A model generated the notes under the pieces. That model was not told the DNA's origin, made no database searches, and was given only the letters and a program-made list of their open reading frames with translations. The position numbers and the translations under genes were made by a program. 64,000 bases of DNA from Cryptomeria japonica. Taxonomy: Eukaryota; Streptophyta; Pinopsida; Cupressales; Cupressaceae. Location: the NCBI RefSeq assembly GCF_030272615.1, contig NC_081406.1:235829922-235893921 (forward strand), read 5' to 3'. Positions 32,908-44,508 of this stretch are shown here, one piece after another (within the stretch, counting starts at the first letter, position 1; each line of letters starts with the position of its first letter).

Positions 32908-33950
32908 TGTTGGTATTTTGGATATGTTGATATGGTTTTGTCATTGATGTCAACACCTATCATCACTTGTCAACACTTATCAACACTTGGAGATTTTGGT
33001 TATGCTCACCGGCAAGTCATAGACTTATACACAATCACCAGTATTTGGTTCACCGACAGATTATATTGCTCACCAGCACTTGGAATGACTTGGAGACTAT
33101 GTGGTTATGTCAAAGACATTATTTGATCACTTGGTTTTGGTGATTTGGTTATTTTCTTATTCGGGTTTGCATATTTGTTGTTACCGGTAAATAGGTCTAG
33201 GATATGCACCAGTGGCTATATCTATTCTAGATCAGCACAACATGCCATGGAGATGATTTATTATTATTACATTGAGCCGACATCATGCATCGAATATTGA
33301 TTTATTTGTAATTGATTTTATTGTAATATCTTTTAGTGAGCTGACCTATTCAAATTGGTCCTAGGTTATGGTATAAATGTAAGATCTCATTTGTGAGATT
33401 AATGTGTGAATACGAAAAGGATTGTAATAAGGTATATGCAAACATAAGAAGAGCTATACACGCAAACATCATTTAAAGGTTGAAGGAAGGATTTTGTGAA
33501 GGGAATCAAAACTAAACCAGTACTGAATCCAGCATATGAAGATGTTATTTTGTGCAGTACATTATCATTGGATTTAACCATCCAATTGTAGTCAGTGTGA
33601 CTCTCATTTTGTGATTGAGCCATGAGCTCTAGGCAGCTGGCCTTTCTGCATGTGTAGAATCCATATTGTACACATATAATATCTATAGTAGTATCATTTG
33701 ATTGTGGGTAAGGCTTCCCACCATGGTTTTTCCCCTTATAGGGTTTCCATGTATAAATATTTGTGTTATTTGTTGTGGATGTTATTGTCTTTTTGTTTCA
33801 TGCATTAATCTTTACCGGTACTGCAATTAATTGTTAAGACTGTCTACCAACATAAAGTTTGGTTTACCGGTATTAAGCATTGAGTTTTGGTTGAATTTAT
33901 TAGACAACTGATTCACCCCCCCCCGTCTTAGTTGTCTCTGGGACCTAACA
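32908..33950 (+). repeat. C2 5' LTR
   Basis: TGTTGGTATTTTGG to GGGACCTAACA, 1043 bp. A TATA-like GTATAAATG is at 33371. The copia LTR motif (TGGTTTTTCCCC...GGGTTTCCA) is at 33724-33751, and a C run (GATTCACCCCCCCCC) lies about 35 bases before the end. Confidence 0.93.
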
Positions 33951-33952
33951 AT

Positions 33953-33964
33953 TGGTATGAGAGC
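33953..33964 (+). other. C2 primer-binding site
   Basis: TGGTATGAGAGC, one base off the TGGTATCAGAGC complement of plant initiator tRNA-Met, two bases after the LTR. Confidence 0.85.
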
Positions 33965-34008
33965 CTAGTCCTGTCTTTTGCAGAAGTTTAACAGCTTGAG
34001 GAGATCCA

Positions 34009-35090
34009 ATGTCTTCTAACTATTTCAGGAAGGACAGTCTGAAACTTGATGGAACTAACTATGGCGTATGGAAGATTAGGATGGAGACACATTTGAATTG
34101 CATTGGAAAGGACATATGGGATGTTACAAAGAATGGCTATACTGCTCCTACTAAAGGTCAACCTATTCCACCTAACTTGGCTAAAGATGAGGAAAACGAT
34201 TGCAAAGCAAGAGAAGCACTTTTGAGCGCATTGTTAGATCAGCAAGTCATGGGATTGTTAGACAAATCTACTGCTAAAGCTATTTGGGACAAACTAGAAA
34301 CATTTAATGAAGGAGATTCCATAGTCAAAATTGCAAAACTTGAATGCTTCCGAGTCACGTATGAAAGTCTGAAAATGGAAGAAGAAGAAAAAATTTCTGC
34401 TTTTATGGAAAGAGTAAATGAAATTGTTTTGGGTATACAATGTTGTGGAGGAACCTTAAGTGAAGATGATATTGTTTCTAAATTTTTAAGAGCTTTTCCA
34501 TCGACATATAAAATGAAATTTAATACTATAAATGAATTGAAACAATGCCTAATGCATCAGTATCTAGAGACACTTTAGTTCGAAAACTTCCATCTTTTGA
34601 GCTTGAGGAATTTGGTCTTGTTACTACTATCAAGACAGATCTAGCTTTCAAGGCATCATCATCAACTACAACATCATCATCATCATCTAATAAATCTAAC
34701 TGGAAAGCCTTCTATGCAAGACAACTTGAATAAAGAAGGATAGAAAATGAAGAACTTGAAGAACTTGAAGCATTATTTGCAAGGAAAATGCCTAAAGGTC
34801 CAATTTGAAGTAAGTATGAAGGTAAAGAACCCTTTAAATGTTTTAACTGTAATAAGATTGGTCATATGGCTTCTAGATGCCCTGATAGACATGCAATATT
34901 AAGAGAAGAACCTAAAAAAAATATAAGCCTAACCCTGACTATCAGAAATACAAGTTCAAGAAGACTAGAGACAAATCTTGTTATTATGCTAATGAAGGAT
35001 TTACCAATGATTCTGATGAAGATCTAGTAGACAATGGATGGGCTTTTGTTGCTATAACAAAAGATCAACTGACACCTACTGTTCAACCAG
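34009..35090 (+). pseudogene. gag: C2 gag
   Basis: ATG at 34009 opens a copia Gag (LKLDGTNYGVWKIRMETHL, KAIWDKLE, MEEEEKISAFMERVNEIV). A frameshift near 34540-34578 moves the continuation to the next frame (FELEEFG...). A Ser/Thr-rich stretch coded by TCA-type triplets lies at 34660-34690, and a knuckle CFNCNKIGHMASRC at about 34838-34880 is intact. Stops at about 34731, 34807 and 34915 break it. Confidence 0.85.
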
Positions 35091-35094
35091 TAGA

Positions 35095-35692
35095 ATAGGC
35101 CTTGGTAGCTAAAGTTGAAGATAAGGATGAATGGATTATTGATTCAGGATGTTCACATCATATGATTGGTGATAGAACTAAATTCTTAACCTTTCAGGAA
35201 TACAATGGAGGTCTAGTAAGATTTGGAGATGATAAAATTTGTTTGATCAAAGGAAAAAGCACTATATCTTTTTATGGTAAGCACAATACTGATAATGTTT
35301 ACTATGTTGAAGGTTTGAAGCATAATATTTTGAGTGTTGGTCAATTAGTTGAGAAAGGATTTTTGTTACAATTCAAGAATGGTAAATGCAAAATCTTAAA
35401 TAGAACAATCTTTCATTTGAACAACAATGAGAAAGCATGTTTGATTGCACATATTGATGAAAGTTGGTTATGGCATAATAGACTTTGTCATGTCAATTTT
35501 GATTGCATTGTGAAAATTAGTACTACTAAGGTAGTTAGAGATTTACCTAAGATTGTTAAACCTCACAATCCGGTATGTAAGGAATGTCAATTTGGAAAGC
35601 AAGTTAGAGCAACCTTTAGGAGTATTCTAGAGAAGTCTAACAATGTTCTTGATTTAATTCATACAAATTTATGTGGTCCAGCAAGAACTAGA
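35095..35692 (+). pseudogene. pol: C2 protease and pre-integrase region
   Basis: An open frame with the intact protease triplet in WIIDSGCSHHMIGD, the VRFGDDKICLIKGK strand and the YYVEGLKHNILSVGQL ending. The zinc-binding pre-integrase domain follows (ESWLWHNRLCHVNFDCIV, then C-x2-C in PVCKECQFGKQ). It ends at the S2 insertion; bases 35688-35692 are the CTAGA duplication. Confidence 0.87.
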
Positions 35693-37318
35693 TGATAGGT
35701 CAATGATGGACCACTAGTACCAAATCGGTACTGAGAGGGGGGGGGTGGATCAGTACAAACACAAATACAGTCAAAAACCGGTTTGACCGCAAATGCTCCA
35801 AATGACTGACAAACAGGGATACCAGTAAAGCAAAGTGCAATCGGTAACATCCAGTAAAGCTCAATCAATCATGAACCGGTCACTCAATAAGCTTTCCTCT
35901 TAGCTCAATACTACAATATCATTATATTCTCATGCATAAACCAGTAAACTTGACCATCAGATCTTCACAACAATGAGTTTAATATGTTTTATAGATAGGC
36001 ATAAAACATAGAACCTTCATGTGCTGAACAGGTAAAACAAAGCATCACAAGACAGAAGCATTTCACATGACACACATATTTTTCACGTGGAAACCCAACT
36101 GGGAAAAACCATGGTGGGGATGAATACCCACAAGCTGCTTTTTGAACTCTTTAGTAGTCCATTTTATTAGGAGCCTTGTCCGGTTAAGGACATTACAATA
36201 GGTTCTGGTAGGAACCGATCCTGTTAAGGATCACCCGGTTAAGGGATACTCGGTTAAGGGTTAAACCTGGTAGGGTCAACTTGTTAGAGGATTTCAAGAA
36301 CTCAATAGTTGAAAGGATCTCTTAAGCTTCTCTAGCTTCTCAAAACTCATTAGCCTCGAGTTACCCGATTAAGGGATTTGAAATAGGCCGGTTAAGACCA
36401 CCCGATTTAAGGGATTTTGAATCAAGCCAGTTAAGGCTACCCTATTAGGGGATTTACAACTATTGAAGTGGTTAGAGATCAACGGGCATTACAATGATCT
36501 GTTAACAACACTTAATGCTAATGCAGATCCATTTAGGCTCCTCTTTTCCTTCTGCACATTCACTTTGCAGGTATCTCTTCTCTCCTTTGGTCTGGCAAGA
36601 ATCACATATCACTTTCCTCGGATACACACTCACAATTTTTGCCAACAACCTTAGAAAGAAACCCAACATCGACCTTATAGGAAACATATAGGTCGGTAGC
36701 AAAAACCCTAAACCCTAAACCTATTAGGTTAAGCAATTCAAATAGTTTGATCCTGACCGTTGAATCATGTTGCATTAAATGCAACAATCTTGAATCAATC
36801 TCAAGACATTCTCCATCGACCATTATCCACCATTTTCATGGTGGCTGATAACCCATCACGCATTATCACCATTTGATAGACTTCACACATTCCTGAAGTA
36901 GATAGGAATAGTCATCTTCATGCAAGATCCTTCATGCACACAGAGCTTACATGTCAACATGATCTATCCTTCATCATACTGCTAACTCATCACACAAAGA
37001 TCACTGATTGAGTCACATAGACTTGAGGTACTCCAACTAGAAACCCTGAAGTGGAAGCTACCTACCAACCGATAGTCATACAATGCTTCCATGTGCCAGT
37101 TCCCATAACTACATGCTGGTTCACCTTGAACAAATATGCCGCTTCACTTTCCTTGAACAAATATGTCGCTTCACTTTGGCATATAAACTGGTTCATACAT
37201 ATGCCGGTTCCTCTCTCTTCACTTATCACATGTGTTATTTCACACTATGTCCCATATTGACATCAATGACAACATACAATATCATTATGTCTTCATGCCG
37301 GTTTACATAATGCCAACA
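35693..37318 (-). mobile_element. S2: antisense copia-type solo LTR, CTAGA target duplication
   Basis: A 1626-bp LTR with no internal region lies between CTAGA (35688-35692) and CTAGA (37319-37323), separating C2 pre-integrase from the integrase core. Plus-strand ends are TGATAGGTC and ATGCCAACA. It carries the copia LTR motif at about 36080-36105 and, at 36179-36452, roughly eleven degenerate copies of a CCGGTTAAGGGAT unit. Open frames inside it have no family. Confidence 0.9.
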
Positions 37319-37323
37319 CTAGA

Positions 37324-38000
37324 AGTATACAAGGAGATAGGTATTTTATGCTAATCAATGATGACTATTCTAGAATGTGTTGGGTTACTTTTCTCAGAGA
37401 AAAATCTGAAGCATTTGGGAAATTCAAACTATTCAATGTGATGGTAGAAAATGAAACCGGCAAGAAAATCAAATGTTTGAGATCAGATCAAGGAGGTGAA
37501 TTCACATCTAAGGAATTTAATACATTCTGTGAAGTGAATGGAATTAGAAGACAGTTATCAACACCCGGACACCCCAACACAATGGAGTTGTGGAAAGGTA
37601 AAAAAGAACTATCTTGGATGTAGCTAGAAGTATGATATCAAAAGAAAATCTACCTCATATATACTAGAGAGAAACAGTCAATACAACTATTTATACATTC
37701 AATAGAGTTCACATCAAAGGTGAAACTGGTAAGACCCCACATGAATTATGGTTTGGTAATACTCCTACTCTTAAATATTTCAGAATATTTGGAAGTAAAT
37801 GTTATATTAGAAGAGATGAATATATTGGAAAATTTGATCCTAGAAGTGATGAAGGAATGTTTCTTGGTTATTCATCTAAGAGCAAGGCATATAGATGTTT
37901 TAACAAGAGATTGCAGAAAATTGTTGAGAGTGCAAATGTGAAGATTGATGAATAGTTTAGAGGAAATTCAAGGTACACAGACTCTGAACCGGAAATACAG
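37324..38000 (+). pseudogene. pol: C2 integrase core
   Basis: Continues the frame interrupted by S2: FMLINDDYSRMCWVTF (first Asp region), LRSDQGGEFTSKEF (second Asp), then after frame breaks ARSMIS, the HELWFG segment and the GMFLGYSSKSKAYRCFN ending typical of copia. A stop is at about 37622 and others follow. Confidence 0.87.
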
Positions 38001-38099
38001 ATAATCACAAATGAACCTACTATGAATATACCGGTACAGAATGGTGATCCAGTGACACCGACATCATCTAGAGATTCAACAGTCACTGAAGAATAGCAA

Positions 38100-39000
38100 C
38101 AAGTAAAAACACCTCGATATGTAAGACTGAATCATTTTGAAGATCAGATAATTGGAAACAAATTTCAAGGAGTTATGACTAGAGGAAGATTGACAAATGA
38201 AGAGGTATGTATTATTTCTCAAATTGAACCTACATGAATTAATGAGGCTTGTGAAGATAAATATTCGATTAGAGCTATGGAAGATGAATTGGAACAAATT
38301 GAAAGGAATAACACTTGGTAATTAGTTCCCTGGCCTAAAGACAAAAATGTAATTGGAACTAATTGTGTTTTCAGAAATAATCTTAATGAAGATGGTATGG
38401 TAATCAGAAATAAAGCAAGATTAGTGTGTAAGGGATATTCACAGAAGGAAGGAATTGATTACAATGAAACCTTTGCACCGGTAGCTAGAATTGAGGCAGT
38501 CAGACTTTTATTGGCTTTTGCAGGACACAAGAACTATAAAGTATATCAAATGGATGTTAAATGTGCATTTTTGAATGGAGATCTTGAAGAAGAAGTTTAT
38601 ATTGAACAACCTAATGGATTTTCTTTGACAGATAACAAAGACATGGTTTGCAGATTAAGGAAAGCTTTATATGAATTGAAACAAGCTCCTAGAGCTTGGT
38701 ATGCTAGATTGGACAAATATCTTTTGAAGCTTGGATACACTAAAGGTAATCCTGATAGAAATATATACTACAAAGTGATTAATGATGACATCTTGGTTAT
38801 TGAATTTTTTGTTGATGATATAATCTTTGGAGGAGAAGATGGTGTGTAAAGATTTTTCTAACTAAATGTAGGAAGAATTTGAAATGTCTATGATTGGAGA
38901 GATAAAATTCTTTTTAGGATTGCAGATTTCACAGACTGATAAAGGTATATTCCTATGTCAATCTAAGTACTTGAAGGAATTACTAAATAAATTTGGCATG
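38100..39000 (+). pseudogene. pol: C2 reverse transcriptase
   Basis: Open from 38397 for 150 codons: [61 protein letters not shown], and the active-site FVDD at 38808-38819. Stops at about 38237, 38320 and 38847 break the flanks, and the rest of the domain continues at 38884 (MIGEIKFFLGLQI). Confidence 0.9.
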
Positions 39001-39760
39001 AAAAACTGTAAATCGGTAAGCACACCTATGACTACAACTGATAAATTATCCTTGAAAGATGAATCTACACCTCTTAATCCGACTAGATACAAGTCTATGA
39101 TAGGAGGTTTACTGTATTTGACACAAACAAGACCTGATATTATGAATGCAATATATATTGTTTCAATATTTTCGAGTAATCCTAAAGAAAATCATGAATT
39201 AGCAGTGAAAAGGATTTTTTGGTACCTACAAAGCACTACAAATCTTGGTTTATGGTATCCTAGAGATGAAAATTTTGATTTATGTGCATAGACAGATGCT
39301 AATTGGGTAGGAGATGTGGATGGCAGAAAAAAGCACCACCGGCAGAGCATTTTTTTTGGGTAGTAGACTAATTTCATGGTTGAGTAAGAAACAAAGTTGT
39401 ACAAGTGTATCAACAATAGAACCAAAATATGTTGCAGCATCAACTAATTGTACACAGGTATTATGGATCAAACAAATTTTGAAGGACATAAAGGTAAAAT
39501 GCAAGGAACCTATAAATATCTAATGTCATAATTTGGAAGCAATTGATATATCAAAGAACCCAGTATTTTACTCTAAGACTAAACATATTTCTATCAAATT
39601 CAATTTTCTAAAGGAGAATGTTGAAGCAAAAGAAATGAAATTGATTTATGTGAATACTAAAGAGTAGATTGCAGATATTTTTACAAAGCCTTTGCCTAAG
39701 GAAACATTTGAGTATCTCAGAGAGCAACTTGGAGTCCTTCCCCCACTAGTAGAGACTTAG
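39001..39760 (+). pseudogene. pol: C2 RNase H
   Basis: From the CKSVSTPM junction through YKSMIGGLLYLTQTRPDI to the RNase H signature: a stop replaces Tyr in the usual AYTDANW at about 39290, then SRLISWLSKKQS, STNCTQVLWIKQ and ADIFTKPLPKETFEYLR. It ends with TAG at 39758-39760. Confidence 0.88.
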
Positions 39761-40108
39761 AAAGTTGATGTTTGTCATCAACTGACATAATTAATAGATA
39801 AATCTTTTATTCTGGCTTTGATGAGGAGAGCTACTTCTCAGGGGGAGTAGTTGGTATTTTTTATTTGAAACTAGTTTTTGTAATGCTTTGGCATTTGATA
39901 TCAAAGGGGGAGAGATTGATATGGAAAAACACATTATCTTCTTTTTCTTTTGGGGAGAGATTATTCCTAGGGGGAGAGATATTATGTATTTTGATTTCTG
40001 GTTAATGTTCTCTTTGGGAGATTGTTGGTTTTTTGTTTTTGGCATTTTTGTTTTGGCACTTTGATGGTTTTTCCATCTTGTGTTGCCATCAATGCCAAAG
40101 GGGGAGAT
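39761..40108 (+). other. C2 3' untranslated region with polypurine tracts
   Basis: Non-coding. The main tract AAAGGGGGAGAT is at 40097-40108, touching the 3' LTR. An earlier copy (CAAAGGGGGAGAG) is at 39902, with weaker ones at about 39840 and 39970. Confidence 0.8.
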
Positions 40109-41169
40109 TGTTTGTATTTTGGATATGTTGATATGGTTTTTTCATTGATGTCAACATCTATCATCACTTGTCAACACTTATCAGCACTTGGAGATTTTGG
40201 TTATGTTCACCGGCAAGTCACAAACTTATATACAATCACCAGTATTTGGTTCACTGACAGATTATATTGTTCACCGACACTTGGAATGACTTGGAGACTA
40301 CTTGGTTATGTCAAAAAAATTATTTGATCACTTGGTTTTGGCGATTTGGTTATTTGCTAATTCAGGTTTGCATATTTGTTGTTACCGGCAAACAGGTCCA
40401 GGATATGCACCGGTAGGTAAATCTATTCCAGATCAGCAAGACATGTCATGGAGATGATTTATTATTATTGTAAATGCATTGAGCTAACATCATGCATCGA
40501 ATATTGATTTATTTGTAATTGATTTTATTGTAATATCTTTTAGTGAGCCGACCTATTCAAATTGGTCTTAGGTTATGGTGTAAATGTAAGATCTCATTTG
40601 TGAGATTAATGTGTGAATGTGAAAAGGATTGTAATAAGGTATATGTGAAAATAAGCAGAGCTATACACGCAGACATCATTTGAAGGTTGAAGGAAGGATT
40701 TTGTGAGGGCAATCAAAATTAAACCGGTACTGAATCTAGCATATGAAGATGCTATTTTGTGTAGTACATTATCATTGGATTTAACCATCCAATTGTAGTC
40801 AATGTGACTCTCATTTTGTGATTGAGCAGTGAGCTCTAGGCAGCTGCCCTTTCTGCATGTGCAGAATCCATATTGTACACATATGCTATCTACAGTAGTA
40901 TCATTTGATTGTGGGTAAGGCTTCCCACTATGGTTTTTCCCCTTACAGGGTTTCCACATACAAATATTTGTGTTATGTGTTGTGGATGTTATTGTCTTTC
41001 TATTTCATGCATTAATCTTTACCGGTACTGCAATTAACTGTTAAGACTGTCTACCAGCATAAAGTTTGGTTTACCGGTATTAAGCATTGAGTTTTGGTTA
41101 AGTTAATTTTGGTTGAATTTATTAGACAACTGATTCAGCCCCCCTCTTAGTTGTCTCCGGGACCTAACA
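40109..41169 (+). repeat. C2 3' LTR
   Basis: TGTTTGTATTTTGG to GGGACCTAACA, 1061 bp, paired with 32908-33950. It contains the copia LTR motif (about 40933-40960) and the C run near the end (about 41137). The TATA-like box is weakened (GTGTAAATG, about 40579). Confidence 0.93.
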
Positions 41170-41174
41170 GTCTG

Positions 41175-42932
41175 TGCGCCATCAAGATGGGCCTCTTTTA
41201 AGTCTAGGCCTGGGCGGGTTTTGATAAATTTTAAGTTTGATTAAGTCTTATGTCTCTTCATATGTATATGTCGGATTGAGTAGGTTCCTGTTGATCTCAT
41301 GGTTTTTGCTATACTACAACCCAAAAGTGCTTGATAGTTATTCATCGCGACATGGTGATAGACCAATAGCGGTGAACCATGGCCGACAGTTAATGCAAGC
41401 AGCTTAAGCAAAGTAAAGGCTGGGTAAGTCACGGAAAATCAACGATGATCCAAGGGAGATCAACGGCTATAACCAAGTCACAACATGATGTTTATCAATG
41501 GCTAATAGTTGTGACTTGGTGACTAAGTGATGGGGCCTGATAAAGAAGGAGAGAAGTCTGGAGGAAATAAAAAACAAGCAAGCCAAGGAAGAAATAAAGA
41601 GTTTCATTCCGGCGGTAAACCTAGGTGGTGCTGAGGTGGCAGGATATGGCCCCCGGAATGAAATAAATGGTGCCACATGGCAGAGATGCATGGTAGAGAT
41701 CTACATGGCAATATTCAAAGATTTAAAATATAATTTTTTACTCTGGTGAATAGGCAGAAAATTAAACGACTGAGCTGCAGAAAGATTGGTGGTTGAGGGA
41801 TTTAATTTTTGCCCGATATATGTGTTATATATCATTGGAAAGCTCTCGATCCAAGGAATCTGATTCTGTAGTCAACTATAACCCACTAAAAGTATTTATG
41901 GGGTAGTTGCCTCAGGATCTCAGATTGGATTTTTCAGTCAGAGAGATTGGATGTTCTACAGGCCAAGTTGTGCGAAACAGTTACTGCTGAAGGATAGGGT
42001 AGCTTCTATTGTCAGAGAATGAAATCTTATTTTTTCCTCCCTTTCCTTCTGATTCGGGGGTCTTCTCATTTTGTAGAGGTTCTTGATTTTTTGTGAGCAA
42101 GGCTCCTGAATCTCAGTTTCCATTTTTTTGAGTTTTTTTCCAAAATTTGTATAGTGAATGTTCCTTTTCAAGTAAAAGAGTATCTTCTTGTTGTAGATGT
42201 TTTCTGTTGCAGATCACATATATGTAAGGCATATATATAGTTTATTGGATTGTCTCTAGGCCTTCTCTTATTTTCAATGAATCCAGTCTTCAAGGGAGTT
42301 TGGGTTTATCCTCTCAAAGTGGGAGTGTAATGGGTGTTCTTAGGTACTCTTCAAAGAAGGGTTTAAATTCTATGAGAAATCATTTTGAATTTAAGATAAT
42401 GTCTGGATATGTATAATCCTCTATTTGAGTTTAGAATGTATTAATGTCACACATTAATACAGGGATATCTTTTTCAGTAAATTGGATTTTCAATAGAGGT
42501 TTTCATTTTTAGCTTGTTGTATGACTCCATTCCCTTGGATAAGGCACTGGTCTTGTAGATTATGGGGATTATCAGAGATTTTAAAATATCAAGTATCCAT
42601 TTTCTTTCATGTTTGTAGTTTTAGATGTTCCATCTATCTCATGCTCCAATCTTGTTGAGATGTCAATGTAGATCTAGCCCATCTGCAGTAACCTCCTTGT
42701 TGTTGAGCCTTGTGAGATTTATCTTCTTTTGTTGATGCCATATGTCTATCATTGGTTGTATTTTATGAATCAAAGGGTGTCCCCCCTAGGTCTTGCAGAA
42801 CCTGAAGTGTAGGAGGATCATTAGGATCCTATATTAATGGTGTCCAAGCCCTGAAGCTTTTTCATTGATTGAGATTGGCTTTCTCATAGATAGTTTGTAG
42901 GTGAACTTGGTTTGCTCATTTTGAGACCAACA
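41175..42932 (+). repeat. L1 3' LTR, second part
   Basis: Resumes after the GTCTG duplication (41170-41174) and matches 28192-29950. It ends GAGACCAACA, followed by the CAATT duplication. No coding region. Confidence 0.87.
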
Positions 42933-42937
42933 CAATT

Positions 42938-44460
42938 AAAGAGGTGAACTTCATTTCTTTGCTGGATTTATCTTTGTGGGTTGAAATTTGACCTTCTTTA
43001 TAGCCTAAGGTACCAGTGTCTTTGGATTGCTTCTGTTTGCTCAACATATTGTCTAAGGCCTCGGTGCTTCCTTCATATTTGCTCCTTACTTTTATTTCTT
43101 CCTTACTTTCTTCAAGCTCCTTTCTGAGCTTCACTATTTCTGCTTCCAACTCTTGATTCTCCTTTTCCTTCTTTATTAGATCAGAGGATGTAGCTTCACA
43201 TATCCTCTTAGTTTCTTCCAGCTGCAATTTCAAGTCAGATATAACCTGACTGGACTCATCCAGGGATTGCTTCAAGAGATCTTATTCATCTATTGTAGCA
43301 CACTTGACCTTTTTGAGTTCTCTTCTTGTTCTACTCAATTCCTCAAGAACACTGATAAGTTCACCTTCCAAATCCACTTTAGCTTCAATATCCTCCTCTT
43401 CCTCATCATCATCAACTAGTTCATCAAGTGCCATGAAGAGATTGACTTTTCTATCATTCTCATGGCAATCATCTTCTGATGCATTTTGCTCATTTATTGT
43501 ATGTTCCTCAATAGTATATAGACTTTTTTGATTCTGGTATCCTCTCCTTTCCTGTTGGTAGTCATTTCTTTCTCTATCTTTGCCAGCAGATTTTATGAAC
43601 TCTCTTGAATCATCTCCACCAGTTTATTTGTGGAGACAATTAGCAGCAAAATGTCCGACCTTACCACAGTTGAAACATTTAAGTGGTAGCTTTCTTTTAT
43701 ACCATTCAGATCCTCTTTTGATCTTCCTGACAAAGTTTGCTACTCTTGCATCAGAGTCTTCACTGGATTCTTTATGAGTAGTTGCTTCTTTGCCCTTTTT
43801 GGTGATGTTGAATGCTACTTCTTTCCTTGAGGAAGTATCACTAGTTGTTCTCATCTCATAGGTGGTTGGTGAGCCAAACAACTCATCCATTGTAAAAGTC
43901 TCCAGATTCTTGGCTTCTTCTATGGTAGACACCTTAGTATCATACTTGGGTGTGAGAGATCTAAGTACCTTCTTGATAAGAATCTCATCTGCAATCTCTT
44001 CTCCAAGTCCTTTGATGGTGTTCACAGTTTCATCAAATCTATGAAGATAGTCTACAAGTTTTTCATCATCTTTCATCTTGATGATTTCAAGTTTGCCCCT
44101 TAGTGATTGCAACTTGGCCTCTTTGACTTTTGCATCTCCTTCAAACAATCTCTATAATTTATCTCATGTCTCCTTTGCTGAAACATAGTGGATGACTTTG
44201 ACAAACTCATTATTGGACAAAATGCTCAAGATAGCATGTTTGGCCTTTGCATTGTTCTCATACTCCTTTTTGGCATCTAGATCAGTGGGAGGAACACTAG
44301 GAATAGCATACCCATTCTTGACGGACATCCACACATCAAAACCCAGGGAAGAAATATAGGTCTCCATTATTCTGCTCTAGAAGGCATAGTTGAGTACATC
44401 AAACATCGGGGCTTTTGAGGAGGCAAACTCATTTCTTTCCAGTGTGTTCAAATTCCAGAA
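42938..44460 (-). pseudogene. gag: C1 gag, proximal part with coiled coil
   Basis: In sense order from 44460: the copia Gag start (YAF, then METYISSLGFDVWMSVKNGYAIP from 44367), the body (RGKLEIIKMKDDEKLVDYLHRFDE), and a standard knuckle CFNCGKVGHFAANC near 43660-43700. Then a Glu/Lys-rich coiled coil (42950-43275 and eroded parts to 43500) ends in the LDNMLSKQKQSKDTGTLGY segment characteristic of SIRE-type Gags. Stops separate the pieces. L1 interrupts it at 42938. Confidence 0.85.
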
Positions 44461-44494
44461 TCTACCCAAGGTATAAAGATATCCGGGAACCAAG

Positions 44495-44506
44495 GCTCTG
44501 ATACCA
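44495..44506 (-). other. C1 primer-binding site
   Basis: GCTCTGATACCA on the plus strand is the perfect complement of TGGTATCAGAGC, the initiator tRNA-Met site, two bases inside the C1 5' LTR. Confidence 0.93.
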
Positions 44507-44508
44507 AT

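Larger units (their letters stand above)
32908..41169 (+). mobile_element. C2: Ty1/copia element, GTCTG target duplication
   Basis: Full-length copia with LTRs 32908-33950 and 40109-41169, flanked by GTCTG (32903-32907, 41170-41174) and inserted in the L1 3' LTR. Between them are a primer-binding site, gag, protease, integrase (split by S2), reverse transcriptase, RNase H and a polypurine tract. Without S2 it is 6.63 kb, almost the same as its relative C4 (6.68 kb). Many stops and frameshifts mark it as inactive. Confidence 0.92.
27747..42932 (+). mobile_element. L1: pol-less element with 2.2-kb LTRs, CAATT target duplication
   Basis: L1 lies between CAATT (27742-27746) and CAATT (42933-42937) inside C1 gag. 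Its 5' LTR is 27747-29950; its 3' LTR starts at 32439 and is split by C2 (32439-32907 and 41175-42932). The internal region is only about 2.5 kb and holds a primer-binding site, leader and eroded open frames, with no pol. Leader motifs and the bases before the 3' LTR relate it to T1/T2. It fits the large non-autonomous retrotransposon class. Confidence 0.85.

Noticed and set aside
36179-36452. CRISPR-like reading of the CCGGTTAAGGGAT units
   Set aside because: Repeat units are variable and irregularly spaced in a plant LTR; there are no cas genes.
43304-43531. Ser-rich plus-strand frame
   Set aside because: It is the antisense of the Glu/Asp-rich coiled-coil region of C1 gag.
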